Of a stretch of 64,000 nt of DNA, positions 32,661 through 39,593 are shown piece after piece. The stretch lies in assembly GCA_934513685.1 (NCBI GenBank), contig CAKSWY010000010.1:14276-78275 (forward strand), read 5' to 3'. Below the pieces are notes generated by a model. The model was given only the letters and a program-made list of their open reading frames with translations. It did no database searches and was not told the origin of the DNA. The translations under genes and the position numbers were made by a program. Source of the stretch: an uncultured Oscillospiraceae bacterium. Lineage in GTDB: Bacteria > Bacillota > Clostridia > Oscillospirales > Ruminococcaceae. Numbering within the stretch: position 1 is the first letter of the stretch; the number at the start of each line of letters is the position of its first letter.

Positions 32661-32699
32661 GCGGCAGTATGCGGATGATTTAACAATTCATGCAGCTCT

Positions 32700-32747
32700 G
32701 CGCCGCTCTCCCCGGCAGTTCGCTCCGGGAGGGCGGCGCTTTTTTGC
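32700..32747 (+). terminator. Terminator after fakA
   Basis: Long GC-rich stem (GCGCCGC and CTCCC/GGGAG parts, 32700-32740) with plus-strand TTTTTT. recG lies 45 nt beyond, so read-through or an unseen promoter must feed recG. Confidence 0.85.
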
Positions 32748-32791
32748 GGTCTTCCGGCCCGCTTTGATGTTCCGCGAAAGGTGGTGTTTTT

Positions 32792-34831
32792 ATGAACTGT
32801 GAGGATCAGGTGCAGTTTCTCAAGGGGGTTGGCCCGGTGCTGGCCAAAAAGTTTGCCCGGCTGGGCATCGTCACCGTGGGCGACCTGCTGGCCCACTACC
32901 CCCGCCGCTATGTGGACTACGCCCACCCGGTGCCGGTGCTCAGCGCCCCCACCGGGGAAGAGGTGGTGGTCAAGGCCACCGTTTACGCCAAGCTGGGCAC
33001 CACCCGCCTGCCCGGCGGCCGCACCCTGGTCAAGGTGCAGGCCGGGGACGACTCGGCCCCCCTCACCCTCACCTGGTTCAACATCCCCTACGCCGCCGAC
33101 AAGCTGCTGGTGGACGAAACCTACTGGTTTGCCGGGCGGGTGGGCGGCCCCCTCACCGCGCGGGAGATGGTCTCCCCGGTGGTGCGCACTCGCGCCCAGG
33201 TGAAAGCCGCGCCCTTTTCCGCCGTCTACCCCCAAACCGAGGGGCTTTCCAGCGCCGTCATCGGCCGGTGCGTGGCCCAGGCGCTGGAGCAGTGCGTTCC
33301 CCTGCCGGACCCCCTGCCCCCGGAGATGCGCCGCCGGTATCGCTTGCCGGACAAGTGGGCCGCCGTGCGGATGATCCACCGCCCCGCCGGGCCGGAGGAG
33401 ATCACTGCCGCCCGCCGCCGCCTGATTTTTGAGGAGCTGCTGTGCCTGCAATTGGCCCTCACCCTCAGCCGCAGCCGGGGCCAGCAGCGCACCTCTGCCC
33501 CCATGGAGCCGCGCCCGCTGGAGCCGTTCTGGGCCAGCCTGCCCTTTGCCCCCACCGGCGCCCAGCGCCGGGCCGCCGAGGAGATCGCCGCCGACCTGTG
33601 CCGCCCCACCCCCATGAACCGTCTTTTGCAGGGCGATGTGGGCAGCGGCAAAACCCTGGTGGCGGCGGCGGGCATCTACCTGGCCGCCCTGAACGGCTGG
33701 CAGAGCGCCCTGATGGCTCCCACCGAAATTCTGGCGGTGCAGCACGCCGAAAATTTGCAGAAAACGCTGGCCCCCTTCGGGCTTCGGGTGGCGCTGCTCA
33801 CCGGCAGCATGAAGGCGGCGGCCAAAAAGGCCGCACTGGCCGCCATTGCAAATGGCGAGGCCGACCTGGTGGTGGGCACCCACGCGGTGCTGGGCACCGG
33901 GGTGGAGTTTGCCCGGCTGGGGCTGGCCATTGTGGACGAGCAGCACCGGTTCGGCGTGCGCCAGCGGGGCCAGCTGGCCGGCAAGGCCGGCGCGCCCCAC
34001 CTGCTGGTGATGAGCGCCACCCCCATTCCCCGCACCCTGAGCCTGCTGGTGTACGGCGATCTGGACGTGTCCATTCTGGACGAGCTGCCCCCCGGCCGGA
34101 TGCCCATCAAAACCTACGCGGTCACGGGCAAAAAGCGGCGGGATATGTTCGCCTATCTGGACAAATGCATCACCGCCGGGCAGCAGGTGTACATCGTCTG
34201 CCCCCTGATCGAAGAAGGAGAGAACACCGCCCAGGGAATGCAGGCCGCGAAAACCTATCTGGAGCAGGTGGCCAAACCCCTGCTGCCCGGGCGGCGCATC
34301 GGCCTGATGCACGGGCGGCTCAAGCCCAAGGAAAAGGCCGAGGTGATGGCCGCCTTCTCAGCGGGCGAGCTGGACGTGCTGGTCTCCACCACGGTCATCG
34401 AGGTGGGCGTGGACGTGCCCCGGGCCGGGGTGATGGTCATCGAGAACGCCGAGCGGTACGGCCTGTCAGCCCTGCACCAGCTGCGGGGCCGGGTGGGCCG
34501 GGGCGGCGGGCAGGCGGTGTGCATCCTCATCAGCGACCACGAGGGCGAGGCCGTGCGGGACCGGCTGCGCTTTTTGTGCCACACCACCGATGGTTTTCAG
34601 GTGGCCCAGTACGATCTGGATCACCGCGGCCCCGGCGATTTCTTCGGCAGCCGCCAGCATGGCCTGCCCACCCTGCAGATCGCTGACCTGGCCGCCGACA
34701 CCCGCGCCCTGTATGCCGCCCAGCAGACAGCCCACGAGCTTCTGGAGACCGACCCCGGCCTGGACAAGCCCGAACATCAGGTCCTTGCCCGCCAGGTGGA
34801 GCAGCTTCTGCGCCGGGCCGCCCTGAACTGA
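32792..34831 (+). CDS. recG: ATP-dependent DNA helicase RecG
   Basis: Branch-migrating helicase that remodels stalled forks and Holliday junctions. The 679-residue protein has the N-terminal wedge/OB domain, Walker A GDVGSGKT at 281-288, the DEQH box at 382-385 (VDEQHRFG), motif III MSATPIPRT and motif VI in LRGRVGRGG. Length and order are standard. AAAGGTGG precedes the ATG. It follows fakA after a terminator hairpin. Immediately downstream lies the tRNA-Arg-derived hairpin element. Confidence 0.96.
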   Translation: MNCEDQVQFLKGVGPVLAKKFARLGIVTVGDLLAHYPRRYVDYAHPVPVLSAPTGEEVVVKATVYAKLGTTRLPGGRTLVKVQAGDDSAPLTLTWFNIPYAADKLLVDETYWFAGRVGGPLTAREMVSPVVRTRAQVKAAPFSAVYPQTEGLSSAVIGRCVAQALEQCVPLPDPLPPEMRRRYRLPDKWAAVRMIHRPAGPEEITAARRRLIFEELLCLQLALTLSRSRGQQRTSAPMEPRPLEPFWASLPFAPTGAQRRAAEEIAADLCRPTPMNRLLQGDVGSGKTLVAAAGIYLAALNGWQSALMAPTEILAVQHAENLQKTLAPFGLRVALLTGSMKAAAKKAALAAIANGEADLVVGTHAVLGTGVEFARLGLAIVDEQHRFGVRQRGQLAGKAGAPHLLVMSATPIPRTLSLLVYGDLDVSILDELPPGRMPIKTYAVTGKKRRDMFAYLDKCITAGQQVYIVCPLIEEGENTAQGMQAAKTYLEQVAKPLLPGRRIGLMHGRLKPKEKAEVMAAFSAGELDVLVSTTVIEVGVDVPRAGVMVIENAERYGLSALHQLRGRVGRGGGQAVCILISDHEGEAVRDRLRFLCHTTDGFQVAQYDLDHRGPGDFFGSRQHGLPTLQIADLAADTRALYAAQQTAHELLETDPGLDKPEHQVLARQVEQLLRRAALN

Positions 34832-34856
34832 GCCGCTTTGGCGGCGGGCGCTTTGC

Positions 34857-34916
34857 CGGAAGGGACTTGCCTCCGACCTTCTGATTCGTAGTCAGAAGGT
34901 CAGGGTAGTCCCTGCC
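34857..34916 (-). repeat. tRNA-Arg(ACG)-derived hairpin element
   Basis: On the minus strand, 34874-34896 repeats 23 bases of the tRNA-Arg gene at 63783-63805 exactly (anticodon arm and variable loop, with loop CTACGAA). After a few differences AGTCCCTTCC matches again (34858-34867). The 5-prime side is rebuilt into new pairing: a 10-bp stem (34875-34884 with 34892-34901) closed by an outer 7-bp stem (34861-34867 with 34907-34913). It is therefore not a functional tRNA but a tRNA-derived, highly structured repeat, possibly a decayed integration site. Confidence 0.7.
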
Positions 34917-35033
34917 TGCGCTGCTGGTGCCGCCCCTGTGGGCGGGCCTTCGGGCGCTGGCCGCCGGGTTTGGGGGTTAAGCTCAGACGGTTTTCCACAT
35001 TTTTTACGGTTTGTGTTGAAAGTGAGGCATTTT

Positions 35034-35327
35034 ATGGCAGTGGAACTGTACATTGACGGCGGCCGGTTTGAGGACACCGCCGGATTTTATCGCCAGGTGA
35101 CCGCCCAACTGGCCCGCCCCGGGGTTGCGGGCGGCGACAATCTGGACGCGCTGTGCGACCTGCTGCGGGGCGGCTTCGGCGGGGCGGTGAACGCCCCGGC
35201 CGTGGTGCGCTGGCAAAATTTTGCCCGCAGCCGCGCACTTCTGGGCGAGGGCTTTGCCGCCCGCGTCTGCCGGGTTCTGGCCGGTAACGCCGAGGAGGGC
35301 TTCCGCACCCTGATTCTGGAGGAGTAA
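35034..35327 (+). CDS. Barstar-like ribonuclease inhibitor family protein
   Basis: A 97-residue protein with the barstar fold pattern: an opening beta strand VELYIDGGRFEDTAGFY, a helix with QVTAQLARPG, then the key GGDNLDALCDLLRGG motif that matches the barstar G-x-N-L-D-A-L-x-D loop contacting barnase. The ATG at 35034 follows GTGAGG. No barnase-like ribonuclease is encoded nearby, so it is an orphan antitoxin-like protein, perhaps guarding against a toxin from elsewhere or regulating a host ribonuclease. Confidence 0.8.
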   Translation: MAVELYIDGGRFEDTAGFYRQVTAQLARPGVAGGDNLDALCDLLRGGFGGAVNAPAVVRWQNFARSRALLGEGFAARVCRVLAGNAEEGFRTLILEE

Positions 35328-35395
35328 GCCCCCGGCCAAAGCCGCGCCTAAAAAAGTTCCCAATTCGTTCTAATATATAAGTTCTACTATAAACC

Positions 35396-35432
35396 AAAGC
35401 GCCGCAGAAGGTTCCCCCTCTGCGGCGCTTGC
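35396..35432. repeat. Stem-loop after the barstar-like gene
   Basis: Twelve-bp stem AAGCGCCGCAGA/TCTGCGGCGCTT with a 10-nt loop; lacks a clean T-run, so it is a weak terminator or processing stem for convergent genes. Confidence 0.5.
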
Positions 35433-35506
35433 CTGTCTCTATTCGTTTTTATGCTTTATGGTTGGTACCTGGGCAAATCCCGCACCGCAAATCGCGCCCG
35501 GCGCGG

Positions 35507-35534
35507 CCTAATTCCTCATTCCTAATTCCTAATT
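35507..35534. repeat. Tandem ATTCCTA-type repeat
   Basis: CCTAATTCCTCATTCCTAATTCCTAATTG contains three to four copies of a 7-9 base unit. Similar runs occur in intergenic regions of other gut Clostridia. It ends a few bases before the metallophosphoesterase stop codon region. Confidence 0.5.
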
Positions 35535-35538
35535 GTAT

Positions 35539-36207
35539 TTATTCCAGCGGAATCAGATCCGTAAACACCGCCCGCATTTTGGTGCCGATGGGCTGGTCCT
35601 TGTGGTAGCGGCCGAACAGCCACTGCCTGTGGGCGGTTTTTTCGTTCAGCTCATCCAGAAAGCTGTGCAGCCAGTTGCGCTGCAGCCCCTGCAGGCCCAG
35701 AAAATCCAGTACCTTGCCCGGGGCCTCGTGGGTCAGAATGTAATCCACCGCGCCGCCGCCGCTGGCCCGAAGGTTCTCCCGGCAGGCGTCCAGCTCCTGC
35801 GGGGTGGGCAGCTCGGCCCGCCACCAGTTCAGGCCCTCGTCCCGGTCCTCAATGTCGTCGCTCTCGCCGCCGCCGAAACACAGCAGCTTTTTGTCCTCAA
35901 TGGTCAGCACGCTGCCGCGCAGAATGTACCACAGGTTGCCCTCGATGTGCTTGGCCTTGCCGCCCATAAAATCCTCGGTGGGGTACTGGGCCAGCAGGTC
36001 AAAGTTTTCGTGGCAGCCGTCGATGAACAGGATCTTATACCGCCGCTTGCTGAGCCAATGGCGGTTTTTCTTCTCCTGTTTGGAATCGTCCCACAAAAAG
36101 CCGAAGTCTCCCAGCACGATCAGCGTGTCGCCTTTTTTCAGGCCCGCAACCGGTTTTTCCTTAAAGCGGTCGATCTGGCCATGGGTGTCTCCTGTCACAT
36201 AGATCAT
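35539..36207 (-). CDS. Calcineurin-like metallophosphoesterase
   Basis: A 222-residue cytosolic phosphoesterase. The di-metal motifs are recognisable: YVTGDTHGQ (GDxHG) at the N-terminus, VLGDFGFLWD (GDxxD-like), DGCHEN (in place of GNHE) and THEAPG near the C-terminus. The Asn-to-Cys change in the GNHE box is common in some subfamilies. The start at 36207 follows GGAGGG by about 9 nt; 45 further residues upstream lie in promoter DNA. The substrate is unknown. It is transcribed divergently from the D,D-carboxypeptidase gene through a shared promoter region. Confidence 0.85.
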   Translation of the reverse strand: MIYVTGDTHGQIDRFKEKPVAGLKKGDTLIVLGDFGFLWDDSKQEKKNRHWLSKRRYKILFIDGCHENFDLLAQYPTEDFMGGKAKHIEGNLWYILRGSVLTIEDKKLLCFGGGESDDIEDRDEGLNWWRAELPTPQELDACRENLRASGGGAVDYILTHEAPGKVLDFLGLQGLQRNWLHSFLDELNEKTAHRQWLFGRYHKDQPIGTKMRAVFTDLIPLE

Positions 36208-36265
36208 AAATCCCAGTCCCTCCGCGCAAAAAACGCTCTGAAACACTTTATTATCCTGATAAAAA

Positions 36266-36297
36266 CTGCTATAATAGCAGAAACCCCTATCTGTCAA
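36266..36297. promoter_or_regulatory. Symmetric divergent promoter between the phosphoesterase and carboxypeptidase genes
   Basis: The odd palindrome CTGCTATAATAGCAG (36266-36280) gives TGC-TATAAT on the plus strand and TGC-TATTAT on the minus strand. A perfect TTGACA on the minus strand (36292-36297) stands 15-17 bp from the shared -10. Confidence 0.6.
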
Positions 36298-36445
36298 GAC
36301 ACATTGCCTCCGGCCCGCTTTTGCGGCTGCGGCCGGCCCCACCCGGGGCAGCGTGAGGCAGGTGTGTGGGGCCTTTGGCCGGGCAGCCTACCGCTGCCCC
36401 GGTTTTTCCGCATTTATTTTATCGCGTTTTAAAGGAATTGTCCAC

Positions 36446-37795
36446 ATGAAGAAACTGAAACGTACTCTGGCCTGCCTGCTGGCAGTGATGCTGCTGGCCG
36501 GTATGTTTGCCCTGCCCGCCTCTGCGGTGGGCTTTACCCCCAACTTTGAGATCGCGGCCCCCGCTGCCTACATCGTAAACACCGACACCAACATCATCGT
36601 GTACGAAAAGGACAGCGAGACCCAGTACCAGGCCGCCAGCCTCACCAAGCTGATGACGGCCATTCTGCTGCTGGAGGAATACGGAGACGACCTGGACAGC
36701 ACCACCGCCACCGTCTCCAACGCCGTGCAGGATTATGTTTATATCCACGGCGGCTCCAACGCGGACATTCGCGCCGGCGAGAGCCGCACCCTGCGCCAGA
36801 TGCTGTACGCCATGATGCTGCCCAGCGCCAACGAGGCCGCCCTGGCGGTGGCCGAGCTGATTGGCGGCGGCTCTTCCTCCAACTTTGTGGCCATGATGAA
36901 CGCCCGCGCCAAGGACATTGGCTGCACCAACACCGTGTTTGTGGACGCCTGCGGCCTGGACGAGGGCAACCTGACCACCGCACGGGATATGTACCTCATT
37001 CTGCGCTACGCCATGAGCTTTGACCTGCTCAAGGAAGTGGTCAAGACGCCCCTGTACAACATGGGCCTGTACCCCCGCTATATGGACGGCAGCTACAACA
37101 TCCGCACCACCGACATGATGATCGCCTCCTCCTTCGGCGGCGATTATTACCGCAGCTACGCCCAGGGCGGCAAAACCGGCAGCCTGGGCGAATGGCAGAA
37201 CTTCGCCTGCTGGCATGTGCAGGACGGCGAGACCTACATCAGCGTGGTGCTGAACAGCCCCGAGAGCTGTGACCCCTACACCTACCCCACCAAACGCCCA
37301 GCCCTGTATGAGACCGGCGAGCTGATGGACTGGGTGTACGACAGCTTTTCGCTGCAAAGCGCCCTGGACGTGGGCCAGGCCATCACCGAGGTGAAGGTGA
37401 AGTACTCCACCGAGGCCGACACCCTGCGCCTGTACCCGGCCGACAGTATGTACACCATCCTCCCGTCGGACAGTGACGGCTCCGTCACCCAAAAAACGTT
37501 CCACCTGCCCGACAGCGTGGCCGCCCCCATCAAGCAGGGCGACGTGGTGGGCACCGTCACCCTCAGCCTCTCGGGTGAGGTCATCGGCACGGTGGATCTG
37601 ATTGCCGAGCGGGACATTGCCCGCAACCCGGTGCTGTTTGTGGCGGAAAAGATTGGCGAGTTCTTCGGCAGCCTCTACTTCCGGGTGGTGGTCATCCTCA
37701 CGGTGATCGCCGTGGCGCTGTATCTGGCCTGGTACGTGTGGTACTGGACCCAGCACCGCAACTCCCGCAAGGTGCGCCGCAGCCATCCGGACTGA
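36446..37795 (+). CDS. Serine-type D-Ala-D-Ala carboxypeptidase (PBP5/DacF-like)
   Basis: Trims the terminal D-Ala of peptidoglycan pentapeptides outside the membrane. The 449-residue precursor has a signal peptide ending ALPASA, the active-site Ser65-x-x-Lys68 (ASLTKLM), SAN at 127-129 and KTG at 243-245, followed by a beta-rich PBP5 C-terminal domain. Unlike classic PBP5, anchoring is by a true C-terminal transmembrane helix (about 415-438) and a basic tail (RNSRKVRRSHPD). AAAGGA precedes the ATG at 36446. Confidence 0.93.
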   Translation: MKKLKRTLACLLAVMLLAGMFALPASAVGFTPNFEIAAPAAYIVNTDTNIIVYEKDSETQYQAASLTKLMTAILLLEEYGDDLDSTTATVSNAVQDYVYIHGGSNADIRAGESRTLRQMLYAMMLPSANEAALAVAELIGGGSSSNFVAMMNARAKDIGCTNTVFVDACGLDEGNLTTARDMYLILRYAMSFDLLKEVVKTPLYNMGLYPRYMDGSYNIRTTDMMIASSFGGDYYRSYAQGGKTGSLGEWQNFACWHVQDGETYISVVLNSPESCDPYTYPTKRPALYETGELMDWVYDSFSLQSALDVGQAITEVKVKYSTEADTLRLYPADSMYTILPSDSDGSVTQKTFHLPDSVAAPIKQGDVVGTVTLSLSGEVIGTVDLIAERDIARNPVLFVAEKIGEFFGSLYFRVVVILTVIAVALYLAWYVWYWTQHRNSRKVRRSHPD

Positions 37796-37881
37796 CCGCA
37801 CCCCCTTCGCATCCCCGTTTTTTATAAGGATCTTCCGCCCGTCGGCGTGCCTGCACGCGGCCCGGGCTGTGGATAGAAAAG

Positions 37882-37945
37882 GCAGGCCGGCCCTTTGCCC
37901 GGCGCGTTGCTTGGTGCGCCCCAAAGGCAAGCCCAGCCGGCCTGC
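37882..37945 (+). repeat. Nested stem-loop upstream of pncB
   Basis: Three nested pairings: GCAGGCCGG/CCGGCCTGC (37882-37890 and 37937-37945), CCTTTG/CAAAGG (37892-37897 and 37922-37927) and GGCGC/GCGCC inside. No T-run follows. It could be a processing site, a factor-dependent terminator of the preceding gene or a leader structure of pncB. Confidence 0.5.
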
Positions 37946-37998
37946 TGCGATTAGGCGGCCCATTCTGCGCCGCAAAACAGAAGAAAGCTGGTACAACA

Positions 37999-39444
37999 AT
38001 GCTGGACGTAAAACGCAACCTGACGACCATGATGGACTTTTATGAGCTGACCATGGCGGCCGGCTACCTGGAAGAGGGCTATGAGGACAAGATCAGTGTC
38101 TTCGATATGTTCTTCCGCAAGGTGCCGGACGGCGGCGGCTATGCCATCATGGCCGGCCTGGCCCAGTTCATCGAGGCCATTGACAACCTGTCCTTCACCG
38201 AGGCGGACATTGAATATCTGCGCAGCACCCATGTGTTCAACGAGAAGTTCTTGGACTATCTGCGCCACTTCTCCTTCCACTGCAACGTGTGGGCCATTGA
38301 AGAGGGCACGCCCATCTTCCCGCAGGAGCCCATCGTCACCGTGGAAGGCCCCTCCATCGAGTGCCAGCTGATCGAGACCTTGCTGCTGGTCACCTTCAAC
38401 CACCAGTGCCTGATCGCCACCAAGTCCAGCCGCATCGTGCGCGCCGCCGCCGGCCGCCCTGTGATGGAGTTTGGTGCCCGCCGTGCCCAGGGCTACGACG
38501 CTGCCTACTACGGCGCCCGCGCCTCCTACATTGGCGGCTGCGGCTCCACCAGCTGCGTGATGGCCGCCCGCGACTTCGGCATTCCCGCCTCCGGCACCAT
38601 GGCCCACAGCTGGGTGCAGATGTTCCCCAGCGAATACGACGCCTTCAAGAAGTACGCCCAGCTGTATCCGGACGCCTGCGTGCTGCTGGTGGATACCTAC
38701 AGCGTCACCAAGAGCGGCATTCCCAACGCCATCAAGGTGTTTGACGAGGTGCTCAAGCCCATGGGCAAACGGCCCAAGGGCGTTCGCATTGACTCCGGCG
38801 ACATTGCCTACCTCTCCAAGAAGGCCCGCCAGATGCTGGATGAGGCCGGCTACCCCGACTGCACCGTCTGCGCCTCCAACAGCCTGGACGAGTACCTGGT
38901 GCGCGACCTGATCCTGCAGGGCGCCCGGGTGGACAGCTTCGGCATTGGCGAGAACATGATCACCGCCCGCTCCAACCCGGTGTTCGGCGGCGTGTACAAG
39001 CTGGCCGCCGTGAAAGAGGACGACGGCAGCTACACCCCCAAGATCAAGGTGAGCGAGAGCGTGGAGAAGCTGACCATTCCCGGCCTGAAGAAGGTGTGGC
39101 GTATTTACGACAGCGACGGCAAGGCCATGGCCGACTACGTCACCCTGGCGGACGAAGTGGTGGACACCAAATACGGCATCACCCTGTTTGACCCGGTGGA
39201 AACCTGGAAAGAGCGCACCTATGTGAACTGCACCGCCAAGTGCCTGTCCACCCCCATCTACGTGGGCGGCAAGCGCGTGTATGAAAGCCCAGCTCTGGCG
39301 GACATCCAGAAGTTCTGCAAAGCCCAGATCGCTACCCTGTGGGACGAAGTGACCCGCTTCGAGAATCCCCACTGCTACTACGTTGACCTGAGCCAGACCC
39401 TGTGGGATCTGCGCCAGAACCTGCTGAAGAAGATGAGCCGCTGA
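37999..39444 (+). CDS. pncB: Nicotinate phosphoribosyltransferase
   Basis: Converts nicotinate and PRPP to nicotinate mononucleotide, the first step of NAD salvage. The 481-residue protein shows the family motifs LTMAAGYLEEG, MEFGARRAQG, GTMAHSWVQMFPSE, RIDSGDIAYLS and DSFGIGENMITA. It stands alone after the carboxypeptidase gene with a structured leader and is followed by a bidirectional terminator. With nnrE (56738) it marks the NAD-related genes of the window. Confidence 0.95.
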   Translation: MLDVKRNLTTMMDFYELTMAAGYLEEGYEDKISVFDMFFRKVPDGGGYAIMAGLAQFIEAIDNLSFTEADIEYLRSTHVFNEKFLDYLRHFSFHCNVWAIEEGTPIFPQEPIVTVEGPSIECQLIETLLLVTFNHQCLIATKSSRIVRAAAGRPVMEFGARRAQGYDAAYYGARASYIGGCGSTSCVMAARDFGIPASGTMAHSWVQMFPSEYDAFKKYAQLYPDACVLLVDTYSVTKSGIPNAIKVFDEVLKPMGKRPKGVRIDSGDIAYLSKKARQMLDEAGYPDCTVCASNSLDEYLVRDLILQGARVDSFGIGENMITARSNPVFGGVYKLAAVKEDDGSYTPKIKVSESVEKLTIPGLKKVWRIYDSDGKAMADYVTLADEVVDTKYGITLFDPVETWKERTYVNCTAKCLSTPIYVGGKRVYESPALADIQKFCKAQIATLWDEVTRFENPHCYYVDLSQTLWDLRQNLLKKMSR

Positions 39445-39502
39445 CCCGGCCGCGGGGGGTCTCCGCCTCTTCGCCGCAGATTCAATATTCAAAGCAAAAC
39501 CA

Positions 39503-39538
39503 AAAAAGGTGTTCGGCTTAAAAGCCGAACACCTTTTT
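39503..39538. terminator. Bidirectional terminator after pncB
   Basis: Sixteen-bp stem AAAAAGGTGTTCGGCT and complement with a 4-nt loop; plus-strand TTTTTGTTTTG follows. Confidence 0.92.
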
Positions 39539-39593
39539 GTTTTGTCTGTTTTGTTTTTCTGGCCATGCACGGGGGCGGCACGGCCCGGGCGGC

